From assembly GCF_019925205.1 (NCBI RefSeq), contig NC_083566.1, positions 310,001 to 374,000 of the forward strand: a stretch of 64,000 bases of DNA. The letters are read 5' to 3'. Source of the DNA: Metopolophium dirhodum. Lineage: Eukaryota; Arthropoda; Insecta; Hemiptera; Aphididae. The notes beneath the pieces were generated by a model, which saw only the letters and a list, made by a program, of their open reading frames with translations, had not been told where the DNA came from and did no database searches. A program made the position numbers and the translations under genes. Positions 24,135 to 37,307 of this stretch are shown piece after piece (the stretch's first letter is position 1; every line of letters begins with the position of its first letter).

Positions 24135-24893
24135 TTAGATTCTGAGCGGAGCGATGAATGTATTGATTTTACAATGATGTGTGTTTTTAGGGTTCCGTAC
24201 GGTAAAACGGAACCTTATTACTAAGGTGTCCGTTGTCCGTCCCGGCTGTATCTCATGAATCTTGAAAGTTAGAAAGTTGAAATTTTCTCAGATTATGTAT
24301 TTCTGTTTCCGCTATAACAACAAATACTAAAAATCCTAGAATATATAATATAATCAGTGTTGCCAACATGTTTATAGATGATGGTACGGAACCTTTCGTG
24401 CGCGAGTCCGACTCGCACTTGGCCGGTTTTTTTTATTTTTTGTATCTGTCGTCTGTGTTTACAATAAATAGTCGAAAAAATGTTTTGATTTTCAACTTTA
24501 GTATATCTTGTTCGATGGGAAAGTTAATCTAGTTGGTGCATTGAGGGGATCAATACAAGGCTCCTAATATATTGATACAATACAAGTTGAAAAATATTAA
24601 AGTTACATTGGCACAATTTTTTTTAATAAGCATTTTAAGATCGACTTTTGATCAACTATATCAAATTTAAAATTTAATAATTATTTTGAAGTTAAAAATT
24701 TAAAAATGTTCAACTTTTATAGCTAAGGATTGAAAATTTAAAACAAGGTTCCACGTAAATAGGTAATAGGTAATATATAAATTACTTTATTCACAATAAT
24801 ATCATCTTATATACTTATATACTTGGTAATATCATAGGCTGACTGACCGTCTTCGCTCAGAATCGTTTTTCTTATACAAAGATAATATATCAA
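24135..24893 (+). mobile_element. R-family repeat, copy R1, interrupted by a Helitron-like insert
   Basis: Begins TTAGATTCTGAGCGGAGCGA and runs through blocks shared with other copies (ATACAAGGCTCCTAATATAT, AACTTTTATAGCTAAGGATT). It ends near the subterminal inverted repeat CTTCGCTCAGAATCGTTTTT. The distal tail seen in other copies (CCCACTTGTAACCTACTGTA) is absent, so the right end is truncated near 24893. The insert listed separately splits it near its left end. No coding region. Confidence 0.75.
24191..24426 (+). mobile_element. Helitron-like non-autonomous insert inside R1
   Basis: About 236 bp from GGTTCCGTACGGTAAAACGG to CACTTGGCCGG. It lacks terminal inverted repeats. The left end contains a small hairpin (GGTTCCGT/ACGGAACC). 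Near the right end GTGCGCGAGTC/CGACTCGCAC folds into a hairpin about a dozen bases before the boundary, the layout expected of a Helitron 3' end. From memory, very similar sequence (GTTCCGTAC..., CGAGTCCGACTCGCAC, TTGGCCGG) is abundant in Lepidoptera. The boundaries are supported by the uninterrupted R copy around 47920-47990, where the flanks are contiguous. Confidence 0.7.
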
Positions 24894-25084
24894 TGGGGTC
24901 TGGACCCTTCCCATTGACTCGTGTCTCGTACATGTTAAATTTCGTGTTTTAACATGATTAAGAAAAACAAATTTTATCATATGATACGAAGGATTTTGTA
25001 AAAACTTTTCGTCGCTTCAATTGTCAAAATTTTCAATTTTAATATCGTGATTCTTTTTTTTTATAAATTTACATTACCCAGTAT

Positions 25085-25315
25085 CACATTGTGATTTTGC
25101 ACAGTATTTACATTGCCACAGAAGATCTCAAAATCCCCGTTTGAACAACTCCCCGGGTGGGACTAGAAGGGTAAAAAATACTTTACAACCTATTCTCGTA
25201 CCTACCAAATGTATAAAAAAAAATTTATCCGAATCGGTCAAGCCGTTACAGAGGAGTTCGTACACTATAACACCGTGACACGAGATTTTTATATATTAGA
25301 TAATAAAAAACTCAA
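25085..25315 (+). repeat. Possible 3' end of a non-LTR retrotransposon
   Basis: Contains AATCGGTCAAGCCGTTACAG followed by AGGAGTTCG and CACCGTGACACGAGATTTTT, then TATATATTAGATAA. From memory, the phrase 'atcggt(t)caagccgtt..aggag..' is typical of the 3' ends of RTE-like or related insect LINEs that finish in a short A/T tail. The upstream limit is vague and no reverse-transcriptase frame is visible. Confidence 0.3.
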
Positions 25316-25429
25316 AAATTTTACATGGACTTTTGGTCTCTCCACGACTTTGTGTTCTGAAAATAATCTGGGCCCTTCCCATGACAAATTCCTAAATACG
25401 CCACGTCGCCACTGACAACAGTATGGGAT

Positions 25430-26812
25430 TTCAAAATACATATAGCTATAAACTAATATATATAGGTACTAAAGAGTTCTAATATATATTAGAGAGTAAA
25501 GAAAAGTTCATTGTTGTGGTGCAATTATCACTAAAAAAGAACTAATACATGACTGGTCAGCATTTTGGTTATTTAACGAATCATGTTTTTAAAATGCAAA
25601 TAAACACATTTTTGATTATAAGTTATAACAAATTATACCAGAACTAAATTATATTGACAACAGTGAATAGTGATTACTAAAAAATGTTTTGACATAGTTT
25701 TTAAACTTTTAAAGAACCTAGGATACTTGGTGAGCTGTATGCGGTATATACGGTATACCTCCTCTAAACATTTTTAAACCAAAAATACGTTTCACAAATC
25801 TGCGTAATTGTATGAGTTTAGTACCTAAGGATACTATAAATTATAATATCCATTAGACAAAATATTATAATAAATTGTATATTTTATGTAAAACCATAAT
25901 TCTTAGTGCGTACGTAGGTACACATAGTACACTTTAATAAATCAATAACAACTCGTTCGAATATTGATTTAGATAGTTACCTACATCATCAACATTTTCA
26001 GAAAAATCATCTGGTTAATAATTTACATTAAGGAAAGGCTCTCATATTAAAAAAAAAGTTTGTATCAATGGTATACAAAATCTAAGTAGCCATTAAAAAA
26101 TATAGTCCTTATAAGCAGTTATGCGTAAATCATTCCAAGTATCAGAATTTTAATAAAATTCATTATTAAAGGAATAAATGGGAGTAAAATGCTTGATGAA
26201 TTACAGTATTCACTAATCAGTAATCAGTTATCAATATGTGTCCCTGTATCAGGGCCGTATTAAGTGCAAAGCAGAGCAAGAGAGCATGGGCCAGAGGCGC
26301 AATTCTAACGGGGTGCAAATTTCAATATTACTTATGTTCCATGTAATACATTTGCCACGTAATATTTATAATTAAAGTGAAAAATGTAAATTTATTTTAC
26401 AACTTCCTATTATAGGTATTATGATTGTTATTAGTTTATAAGTTATAACTATATGTTTAATGTTTATATTATAATATATAAGATCAGTTGACAAACGTTT
26501 TTTAATTTAAGAAAACCTTTTAGATTATTCTCAGCTGAACAAGTATTATTTATATAGGTATATATTATTTTATTCTATAATAATGCCTGCGCCCTGCAAT
26601 GCCGATAAGGCTGTAAACATTGGCAGACAAATAAGTATGACTTCGAGAAGTAGGTATTGTGCTTCGACCCATTCTCAACGTTTAAATGTTCGATTGCAAT
26701 ATTATCCAATGTTTAACCACAAACATACCCTAGTGATCTAGCCCAGTAGCCCTTGGATAAGTATAGGTACACTGAATAACTATTTGACTACCTACTTTGT
26801 CCTTTCACATTG
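25430..26812. other. A/T-rich intergenic DNA
   Basis: No gene is supported. CAGGGCCGTATTAAGTG at 26249 resembles a DNA-transposon end. Its possible partner is the complement near 29740-29762 (AATACGGCCTTGTCCTG), which would bracket the 313-bp array, but this pairing is weak. Confidence 0.35.
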
Positions 26813-26964
26813 GCGCAACTATAGGAGCTTAGCCCCCTGACTAAGATTTAGCCCCCTAAAAATATCTCTTATTGATTTAGATATAAGCCCCCTATATGGG
26901 TTATTTTAAATGAACAGTTTTGTTAGCCGCCCCCCCCCCTCCAGAATTTTAACCCTAGTTGCGC
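26813..26964. repeat. Short inverted-repeat element, copy 2
   Basis: GCGCAACTATAGGAGCTTAG at the left and CCAGAATTTTAACCCTAG with TTGCGC at the right match the element at 3282-3406, including AAAATATCTCTTATTGATTT and ATAAGCCCCCTATA. A C-run of nine bases interrupts the right half. Confidence 0.65.
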
Positions 26965-27419
26965 ATATGTCCTTGCAGTACAAATTACAAAGTATACTAA
27001 GTACAATCTGACCACGACTCGAATACTATAATAGTAAGTACTAACTTTTTAATAACTATTTAAACAGTTTTGTTCAACTGTGGTGTAGAAGCGAGAAGTG
27101 CTATGTGAAACTCCTGTAAATAATAAATGTTTTGTTCAAGTATACCTACAGATTTCATATATCTATGCGCCATGCCACTCCATCGCTTAGCTACGAAATA
27201 ACGTGGCTTATAATAAATTATAATCTTAATATAAGTATATTTTTTCGATTCTGGCCACAACATTGGGCATTGTGTAGCAACGAAACGATAAATACCACAC
27301 AGTAGTAGTACAGAACCTAATTAAAATCAATATACTATAGTGGAATATAATTTCGTTTAGTATTTTGTGATCGGTCAAATGCAACATTTTCAAAATCAAT
27401 TATATAAGACAGTGAAAAC

Positions 27420-28660
27420 TTACAACTTACAAACACCATACTTATGTACTATTTGTGAGGATGTCAGGCCGTATAGTTTGTTAAGTACCGCCCGAGCGAA
27501 GTTTTTTCTAAAACTTCCACTTTTTTATATATATATATATATATTTATATAATAATATTTACGGGGCGCCCAATAAAGACATAACCAAACGTTATACTAT
27601 TGTCTATTAGAATGAAGATATACTATAATAATTTAAGAACAACTCGACTTAAAGATTTAAATTACAAATACTTGGTCGATGTTTGCTCTTTACTGGATGC
27701 CCTGTACTTACATAATTGTTATAGGTTCAACTACAGTGAAGGCGGACCTTTGTGTCCATGCCCTATACTTATGCACTATTTGTCAGGTCGTATATAGTTC
27801 GTTTAGTACCTTCTGAGCGCAGTTTAAAGTTTTGTTATGAGGACTTCACTCTTATCTAAATATATTATATTATGTACAGGACGCCCAAAGAGACATGGCC
27901 AAACGTTATACAAATGGAAAAAAAGATATATGATAAATGAAGAACAATAAGCGACCTAAAGTTATAAATTTACTTGGTTGATGTTTGCTCTTTACTGGAT
28001 GACCTGTACATATGTTTATAGGTTCAACTGTCTGACGGGTCTTCAAATCAACGTACCAAACGTATGCACTATTTGCAAGGTCTGCAGTAGCAAGAAGTCA
28101 GGACTTCAGGTCATATAGTTTGCTTAGTATCGCCTGGCCGAAGTTTGACTAAGACTTCCACTTTTGTGTATAATATATTTTATAATATGTACAGGGCGGC
28201 CAAAAAAAGACATGATTAAACGTTATACAAATATAATTTGGATATATGAATCTATGATAATTAAGAACATCATGACTGAAAGTTTTCAATTTAAAATATT
28301 CGATATTGATTTTTGATCTTGACTGGACGGCAGACGCCTTTCACATAATTTTGTAGGTTCAACAGTGCAAGCTATAGTCTTCGTGTCAACGCATTATACT
28401 TAATGCAATATTCGTCAGGTCGTATATACTTTGTTTTTCTAGGACTTTCACTTTTGTGTAAATACAATATAGTATATACTAAATATTATATTATAAATGT
28501 ACAGGACTCCAATTAAAGGTATGGTCAAATGTTTTACAAATAGAACAATATTCATATATGATAATTAAAGCTCAACGTGACTTATTAAAACAAAGTTTTA
28601 AATTTCTAATATATTATGGTTGATGTTTGCTCTTTACTAGACGCCCTATACAATTTTTAG
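27420..28660 (+). repeat. Diverged tandem array, unit about 313 bp, four units
   Basis: The block CGCCCAAAGAGACATGGCC and its variants recur at 27567, 27882, 28197 and 28507, giving spacings of 315, 315 and 310. A second marker, GATGTTTGCTCTTTACTGGA, recurs near 27678, 27980, 28307 (degenerate) and 28622. A third, TGTCAGGTCGTATA or similar, also repeats. The units are quite diverged, so the array is old. Short ORFs at 27367, 27600 and 28627 all fall in the units and are not taken as genes. Confidence 0.85.
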
Positions 28661-30913
28661 TAGGATACGGATTATGGAGTTCGTGGTTCACTGCTTTCCA
28701 CTGTACTAATTATACACTTAGTCTAGTCGCATGTACAGTATGCGTACCTTATTATAGTTTGATGCGTGGACAGCGGAAGCCCGAATTACTTCCGGTATGG
28801 AATTTGTAAACGACTATGTGTTACACATTAAACTTATATTTTATATTTTTTTTTTAAATTTTATATCAACTTCAGTAACAAGTATTTACTGGAGCGCCCG
28901 TCTCATCACAGTTGCTTACGATTGTTGTCGTTATCAGACATTGTGAAAAAGGGGCCTACTCTCTACAATGATCGGAGTGGAGTCAGATGATTGAAACAAA
29001 GAAGAATATATTTATATGGTTTTGAGTACGTCATATGTCAACAGTGTGAACTAACTATCAAAATCTTAGAAATGTATTAATTTGATGGAAATATAGACAT
29101 TTTTTGAATTGAATATTATTGACATTTTATAACCTACTCAATGACGATGAGGTACGCTCGATACCTACTGTTTAATACACCAGATCCTCATTCTAGATAT
29201 GATAATACTTGAGGCTTCTTTGGATTAATGAAGTTAACTGGTCTAAAACGTCTAGTGTGTAAAGCACCAGAAAAAGATTTAATATTAAAAATGTTAATTA
29301 TAACATAATAAATGCCTTTTGGCTATTACCTACTGATTCTCCTGAATTTTTTAAGCATTTAAATTTTAAGATAAACCCAATTAACTCCAGAGATAAATCA
29401 ATATATTATCTCTTTTCTGTTAAATCCAAAACTAAATCATGTATTTTTGTAGTATGTTATACTCTCCTCCAAGTGAAAATATTTTTAATTAGGTACTAAT
29501 AGGTACCCTATATAATATATAGTATGTATAGTATGATACAATTTTTGTTTTGGGGTGAAAGCTTGAAAAAATAATAAAACATGTGGAAAAAGTTTTCATG
29601 ATATAGGTAACATAATCAAATAAAACTTGATATTTTGTCAGTTGCACAAAAAAAGTATACATTATAAATACCTAAATTGATGTTTTTTGTGGGGAGGTGC
29701 AAATTCAGATATTTGTGGATTCACCAGGGGCACTACCAAACCTAAATACGGCCTTGTCCTGTATGAAGGTAATTTACTATAGTAATAAACCTAATATTAG
29801 TATTAAAACTACCCCCATTGACGCAAATAGTTGAGGGCTTAGTGGTCATAATCCTCCAAAATTTCTGCCAAGTCCCTCCAATATTATCATTTTTAAGAAA
29901 TATTATGAGGTGGGGGACTTAAGTCGTGCAAAAAAACTATATTATACTATCATACCAAATATCAATATTATTACCTATTTCGGCTATATTATTAAACAAT
30001 TTTATCAATTCGTTATTTCCTATTCGTAATATATTATTATAAATTACCATAATATAGGTAGATAGGTAACTAAGTAACTTGATACTTTAAATATTTAGAC
30101 ATTGCAGTTAACGATTTTTTTACAACAATACGACTCGGTGCCTGTATTACATTATACATTTATATAACATTATAACAGTATAACACATCAATTGAAAATA
30201 TGATCAAGGTACCTAGCTATATCCTCATCCAGTTCATTTAGTTTTTCACAGTTATTTAAAAAAAATGGCAATTAATAATTTAATCGTATTAAAACATAAT
30301 TATTATTGATTAAAACAACCGATTACCGGTAGTCAGGAATTTAATGCTTCTTATATACGTAGTGGTGAGTAAAAAAAGTTGGGTTTTTCCACAAACGGTA
30401 TTCCTATGAAAAACACATTAAATCTGCAGCACAACCCACAACCGTGACCGGATTTATGAAACTACTCGCACAATCCATATCATTAGTTGTTAGATACTTG
30501 TTTTGCATATTATTTTTATACGTGTATTAGATATTAATTTTCCGTATAGCTGTCAAATATAGTCTATAGGTACGTGCTGATAATAATGTAATATAATAAT
30601 TCTACAACCAAAATCAATAATTTTCGTATAGACTATAAAAGTACACAGCATATCACGAAGCTCCATATAGTCTAAATATATGTGGTGGATCCAGATATCC
30701 AACTCCCTTCCCGCTTTATAGATACTTGCTTACTACTTGCCCAGGAGTTATAGTTATATTGCGCATATATTTCTACCTTTGTGGGCGTGACCTGTCGCCC
30801 CACACCATAATGTTGTACTGATAAATTTTAACATTATACTTCTTAATGTATACAATTTAATTTGAACCTCCTATGTTGACATTTTTCTATTACATTAATT
30901 TTGCATTCAACAA
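28661..30913. other. A/T-rich intergenic DNA
   Basis: No gene is supported. At 29815-29935 a short segment (CCCCATTGACGCAAATAGTT ... GGGGGACTTAAGTCG) is distantly like the short inverted-repeat elements at 3282 and 26813. Otherwise nothing was recognised. Confidence 0.35.
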
Positions 30914-31300
30914 TTTTAGATTCTGAGTGAAGGGTTTTTTTTTGTTTCCGCAGACACCCAATATTTATCATCACTAAAATTTTCTCCAAATGTTAATATT
31001 ATCATTTCCTACACACGATACACGCTCACTTTTCGCTCACAAAAAAAGCATAAAGAAGTATAGAAAATCCCTCATAACTTTTTATTACTGGAATTAAAAA
31101 AAAAATTGATCGTTACCTACAAATATTTTTTAAGAGCATCTGTAAATAGTTAGAATTATGTCAATTTTGGTCAAAACCACAAAAAATGACAAACTATTTG
31201 GTAGTTAGAAATGTATTAAATATTCAATTATTGCTAAGTCATGTAAACTTAACACAAGGTTCATCATAACTCATAAGTACCTAGTAAATATCGAAACCAA
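30914..31300 (+). repeat. R-family repeat, copy R2 (left-end fragment)
   Basis: Starts TTTTAGATTCTGAGTGAAGG, the left end of the family with two changes, and continues through material weakly similar to 42400-42600 (ACACGATACACGCTC..., CCTCATAACTTTTTATTACT). The right limit is uncertain. Confidence 0.5.
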
Positions 31301-32545
31301 AACATCTACAAACATATAATATAGTACCCATATAAAGATATATATATTATTATGATATAAGACACGATACAAAAATTTCTCTGTTAGCTAATTCAAAATT
31401 AATTTAATTATCCGTCAACTATTGTCTATTGATACCTATATAATCTTAATACTTCAAATCATGTCACAGATAAATATATGCGAAAAAATTAGTCTATTCG
31501 ATTTTGTAGAATTATAATATCTTATTAATTTTAGCAACACAAAAATGATTTTATTTTAAATCGTATTTTACATTAAAATATAACATGTATTTTTTTTTTT
31601 ATTATTAGAATTTTAAAATTGTTGATATTTTTTTATTTCTATGATACATTCTATATTATCTACTTATGTCATATATATTTTGTAAAATTCTAATAATTTA
31701 TATTTTTATGGGCAAAAAACATTTTTAACCATACCTCACCTAACCTGTGATAAATAATAGATCATATACCTAGGCAGATCTAATAGTGGACAAGTTTGTT
31801 AAACGAGAAGAAAGACGTTAATTTAGTGTAGTACTGAACGAAAAAAATTGGTAACCAACTAGTGTAGTACTGAAAATAATCTGGGACCCAAATGGTATTT
31901 TAATTTTTGGACCCAACTCAGAAGCAGCCGTACAGAGTACAGACGTAGGTACACGGGTTTCAGTAATTTAGATACCTGTAAATTAAATCGATAACTCAAA
32001 TAATTGATATTATATATTGTTATGAATTCATTAATTACACTCGTTTATACGAGTACGGGCGGTACCTAATTCGTTTTATAAATTTGCACGTCGAACTCTT
32101 TTATCACGCAAAACACATCCGATTGACGGTACATATCTCAACTCTCAAGTGCATTTCACAGCTCGCCAATTGCCAAGTCCACGGTCGAATTTGTTGGGCA
32201 CATATATTTTATACGAGCGAATTAGCGTTGTCGTCGCACATCGGTAATAGTCGTAATATGAAATATTGCTACGAAAACATAATAATTGTTATTCAAAAAA
32301 TATTTCCTCTATAGTTGGTTACGCGTCACCGTGATAAATCAGAATACTTTAACGCTGTGCCGGTCCGGTCTAATATATTATTATTAATTATTATATAATA
32401 ACGCGTACGAAAAACAAACGGCGTCTGCGTATAATATGTTTAATGTTCATAGTTATCTCGCATTAGTGTTTCGCAAAGAATTGGATATTTCGACGTTTAC
32501 TGTATATTATACATATTATACTTAATCACTGTATGCGACTTATAT
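31301..32545. other. Intergenic DNA with a small CpG-richer patch
   Basis: A patch from about 32040 to 32430 has more CpG than its surroundings (GAGTACGGGCGG, ACGGTCGAATTTG, TCGTCGCACATCG). It contains a 76-codon ORF at 32084-32314 with no recognisable similarity. It may be a remnant or a promoter, and nothing supports a gene. Confidence 0.3.
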
Positions 32546-34915
32546 TTTAGATTCTGAGCGGAGCGATGAATGTATTGATTTTACAATGATGTTGACTCGC
32601 ACCCCTGAAAGAATAGGTTTATCATCCTTTATATTTTAGTATACTTAAAATAATAATTTAAGTACCATTTGTCCATTTCACCTTTGTTTTATTGTAAATC
32701 TGATTTTTTTTTAATTTGTAACATTATTTCTGCTTAAAAAAAATATTTTATTTAGCCGTACATCATATAAAATATTTTTTTTTCCAAGCTAAATTTTTTA
32801 TTTCGTGCAATGTTGTCAATCTTTTTCTGGTCCATCTATAACAAACTGTAGTTTCGGTCATGTAAACTACACATTCGTGAAATTGGCCCACACTAAATAC
32901 TGCAAATCTTTTTTTAAATCTATGTCATTATTTTGTAAGTTATTAGCAAGAATTTGCCAGTCTATTATGATTATGATCTCTTAATATCTCTTAATTATGA
33001 TTTATGATAACGCTCCACTAAAAAAAACCTAGAAATATTAGTTCATTTCTGTTTTTGTTCTGTGAAATTAGTAGGACGTTTTTATAATCGTTTTATAATC
33101 GATGGAGCACCAATTTTAGATTCTGGGCGGAGCGATTTTGGTTTTTAGTGTAACTTTAAAGAAAATTACTGTAGATACATGCAATTTTGACTGAATGTTT
33201 GTATTACCATTTTCTATACACGATAGAATTTTCAAAATATTTTGATTTGTTTTGAACTGTTTAGGGTAATTTTCAGTTTCCAAATTTATTAATTTTTTTT
33301 CTATGAATGTCAATAAAACTTTATTTGTTGGGTAAAAATGCTTGAAATTTTAATACAAGGCTCCTACTATATTGTTACAATGACATTTGAAAAATATTAA
33401 AAATCCTTAGTCACAGTTTTTTTTATAAGCATTTAAACAAAATACTGAAAATCACGAAAATTATACAATTATTTTGAGTTGAGAATTCATAAACATTTTT
33501 CTTTTTAAATGTAAGATTTAAAAATGTAATACAAGATAAGTTTGTCTACCTTTATCAAAAAAAAAAATGTCTTCGAGCAAATCAAATTAAATTATTATGA
33601 GCGTTTACAGTTCATATTTTTACAAGATTGGATATTAACTCGATTTCTCATGTAGCGATTTTGTTATTTTGTTGTAATTCAAAAACGAACAACTGTAAAT
33701 GCATGCAAATTGCACTTAGTAATTATATTCTCATTTTCTATACACCATCAAATTTTGAAAATATTTTGACTCTTTTTAAACTGTTTACGGGCATTATCAG
33801 TTTTCAATTTTATTGGTTTTTTTTTTCTATAATTGTCAATAAAATGTTATTTGTAGTGTAAAAAATCGTTAAAATAACATTTACAATAGAACATAGGTGA
33901 AATGGTACTTAAATTATTATTTTAAGCATATGCAAGTAAACTATACAATATGAAGAATAATATAAGATTGAAAAAAGAAAAAATAATGAAAAATAATATT
34001 TATAATGACCTAATTAAAAAATGAAACATGAAAAATCGATTTCCCAACATTTTGATATTTTGATTTGTGTCACTATTCTTTCAGGAGTGCAAATTGTGTG
34101 TTGTTGTTTTTTGCGCTGTGTAGATAAGTAGTCGAATGCTTCGATCTTCGATCACTTCAGTATCTTGATCGACGGTAAAGTGAATCTAGTTAGTGCATTG
34201 AGGAGGTCAAAATTCAAAATTCTCAGTAGTTTTCAAAAGCGCCAGAAAATCAAAAACAAAATTAAGAAAAAACGGGAAATTTTACGCAAAATCAGTTTTT
34301 GCAAAAATTGATTTTGGTTATTATTGTAACTCTAAAACAAAGGACCGTAAATACATGATATTTTCACTGAATATTTGTATTAGCATTTTCCATACTTTAT
34401 AAAATTTTCAAAAGTTTTTGACTTGTTTTGAGCTGTTTATGGATATTATCAATTTTCAATTCTTTTAGTTTTTTTTCTAAAAATGTCAATAAAATTTTAT
34501 TTGTTGCGTCAAAAAGCGTGAATATTTAATACAAGGCTCCTGATATATTGTTACAATGGCAGTTGAAAAATATTTAAAATACATATGCACGATTTTTTTT
34601 ATAAGCATTTAAAGTTCAAATTTTGTCAAAATGTATCAAATTTAAAAATTAAAAATTATTTTTTTAGTAAAAATTTACAAAATTTTCAACTTTTATAGCT
34701 AAGGTTTGAAAACAAGGCTCCACATAAATTACTTTATTCACAATAATATCATCAAATATACTTAATAATACCCTAGACTGACAAACCGTCTTCGCTCAAA
34801 ATTGTTTTTCGTATACAATGATATTATATCATTAAATTTAAATTTAATACCACCCATTACAGTGACCCACTTGTAACCTACTGTACAGCAGAGCGATATC
34901 CAACAACCCGTTTTT
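32546..34915 (+). mobile_element. R-family repeat, copy R3, with a second left end nested at 33113
   Basis: Left end TTTTAGATTCTGAGCGGAGC at 32546 and again TTTTAGATTCTGGGCGGAGC at 33113. Internal blocks ACAAGGCTCCTACTATATTG and AAAATTTTCAAAAGTTTTTG recur two or three times, so the interior is expanded by tandem duplication. The right part carries CGTCTTCGCTCAAAATTG and the terminal block CCACTTGTAACCTACTGTAC. The 32790-33112 segment is shared, inverted, with 59286-59615. Several ORFs of 65-77 codons lie inside and show no family similarity. Confidence 0.75.
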
Positions 34916-36902
34916 TAATTTTTACAAAAATTATGAAATTTTTTACGAAACTTGTTAGTTACTATAAATTAAAATACATATTATAATATTGTATAAATTA
35001 TAATAAAGGCGAGTGGTTTAATTCGACCGGGTATGGCCATAAAGATAAATAGATGATGGATACTAATTCTAATTGGGTATTTCGTATATATTTTGCCATT
35101 TATAATAAATATATACGACCTCGTAATTTGTTATCGCTTAATTATATCACATAGTATGTATAATGTATATCATATATATATAGTATATACCACACACCAG
35201 TCAGGGGTGTCACTGCTACCCATCCACCTAGTATTAATTACACCCTTGAAGATATTTTTGAAACCTAAATAGCTAAAAACTAAATGCTTTCACAAATTTT
35301 TTTTCTATTATCGACCTCCTAAATACTCACCTTGAAATTTAAATAAATATACATTGAGGATTTAATAATTTAAATGGATACATAATAAACTAATAAACTG
35401 CAGTATTATATTTTAAAAATTATAAATTGCAAATAAAGACGAAATGTCATAAAATAATTTGAAAAAGGTTCAGCCAGGGATAATTTTCCACCAGAGAGCC
35501 CCATCCTATTAAATACGCCACTGCTGTCAATTCTCAATAGGTAATTCATAATTTATTCTATAGGTATACCTGTGTACCTATTTATTAGTTTACACGTTAC
35601 ACCTAATAAATAATAGGTACCTACTACAAACACTAGTCATATTTATTTTTAATTCATAAAACCTTAAACGTACACAATATTCATTGAATACAAATATGTA
35701 TTTAAATATAAATTCAGTACACTCCAAGATTCACGATTGTAATTTAATTTAATCCTTTCGTTAATTATTCGCTTAACATACGTATTACTTAAAATATCTT
35801 TTTTTTAAACATTCTCAGTTTTGTTTATGTCTCATATTATGAGGCAGTAGCGTATATAAGCCAAAGCCCATAGTGAAATTGCAGGTTCAATGAAAGCATT
35901 GTATGTATCTATACATTGTTTACAGTTTTTACCATGATTAATTTAGCCGGTTGATTAAAAAATAACATACTTTTTTGACGAATTATAAGTTCAAAATTTG
36001 GCAGTCATTCAATGTCTTAATATTTTCACCAATAAACTTTTCCTTTTCAGCAATCTATTAGATATAGTATTATTATATTTATAAACTTTCCTAGACTTTG
36101 CAGTAAATTTGTGTAACGTAATAAAATATAAGAATACTGAGGTTGTACATATGGGAACAATAAATTCGAAAATTTGTATAACGATAAGTAATTTTTAGGT
36201 AATTTTATGGTTCAGCGACTAATTTAGTACACTTTATTTTACCTGGAAACTAATTTCGTATTATCCACCATCATATGGCTGGCTTTATACGATTCACAAT
36301 CAAAACTTCATTATCTACAGAGCCATAGAGTACTGAACTTCAGTTTACTCGTATTCGGGTATCCGAAATCGAAATGTGTCTTGCACTCTTGCAATCTTTC
36401 TAAATATGTATTAGAACGAAACGTATAAACTAAACGTAAGAACTAAGAAGTGAGTGTAGAATACCTCAGCGCTGAGCGATGTAACTGTTTAAATTCAGTA
36501 TTTTTTTAATTTCAGAAGGCAGAAGTATTTCCTAAAACTAAACTCTGGAATGATATTAATTAAATACGTATTTATCATAATATAATGGTAAAGGTATACC
36601 TACAATATGAAATAAAAATAATTATCACCGACAACATAGCAGGATTCCAATTAGTTTTATTTATTCGGCACATGACATTGAGTTTCGTGGTAAATTTCCA
36701 TCCTATGGAAAATGTCAAAAGAAAAACCACACAAGGTTAAGTGATCACTTAGATCATCAGTCAACTATAAACAATTTGTATTTTATAAAATATCTACGAA
36801 TAACATAGTATTTTTGGCCAATCAAACCGTCAACTGTCAAGCTTTCATACACATAGTTTTTACGCGATTTTCATATTGTATGCATGTGTATTTACTTCAA
36901 AC
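34916..36902. other. A/T-rich intergenic DNA
   Basis: No gene is supported. GTCAGGGGTGTCACTGCTAC near 35201 and AATACGCCACTGCTGTC near 35515 look like the two ends of a hAT-type element, but the repeats match only loosely and no target duplication was found. Confidence 0.35.
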
Positions 36903-37307
36903 CAGGGGCGCCATTTGAGTTTTATAATAGGGGTGCCAAAATTTAAGCAGTCCAATTTTTTTTTTTGTCAGGCCACTTTTTTAAAAATAGTAAATACAGA
37001 TATTGTTTATACTGGATACCCAACCAACAACCGCCGGTACGCGACGTGCGTGCAGTGCCGTCAGTACGTTGTGAACTATAAAATACAGCCAGTTCCAATT
37101 AGCACCACTATAATATACGTATTTACGTACAATTTATTTGAAATTGGTGTATACTTGTTGGACAGTTTTCGTGCGAGAGTGGGAGAAATTGGGCTCGGGA
37201 CGGCCGTCGACGCATTTTAAATTTTAATCCAGGCCAATAAGACATAGAAAAAAATAGAGGAGCCAAAGTATACCTACCCTGCTCCCCCCCCCCAAATGGT
37301 ACCCCTG
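36903..37307. mobile_element. Non-autonomous hAT-type element, 405 bp, perfect target duplication
   Basis: Ends CAGGGGCGCCATTTGAG and CAAATGGTACCCCTG are inverted repeats of about 15 bases. CTTCAAAC at 36895-36902 is repeated exactly at 37308-37315. The centre (about 37020-37220) is much richer in G+C and CpG than the flanks (CCGCCGGTACGCGACGTGCG, CGGGACGGCCGTCGACGC) and does not look like the usual A/T filler. A 114-codon ORF spans 36876-37220 and starts outside the element, so it is not taken as a gene. Confidence 0.9.

Noticed and set aside
27420..28660. CRISPR-like array
   Set aside because: Repeat units are about 313 bp, diverged, and lack short identical repeats with unique spacers. 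The genome is eukaryotic.
33116..33861. Two ORFs of 65 and 77 codons in R3
   Set aside because: Low-complexity frames in a repeat. Equivalent positions in R8 and R9 are not conserved as protein.
36876..37220. 114-codon plus-strand ORF
   Set aside because: It begins outside and ends inside the hAT-type insertion, so it cannot be an old gene, and it has no domain.
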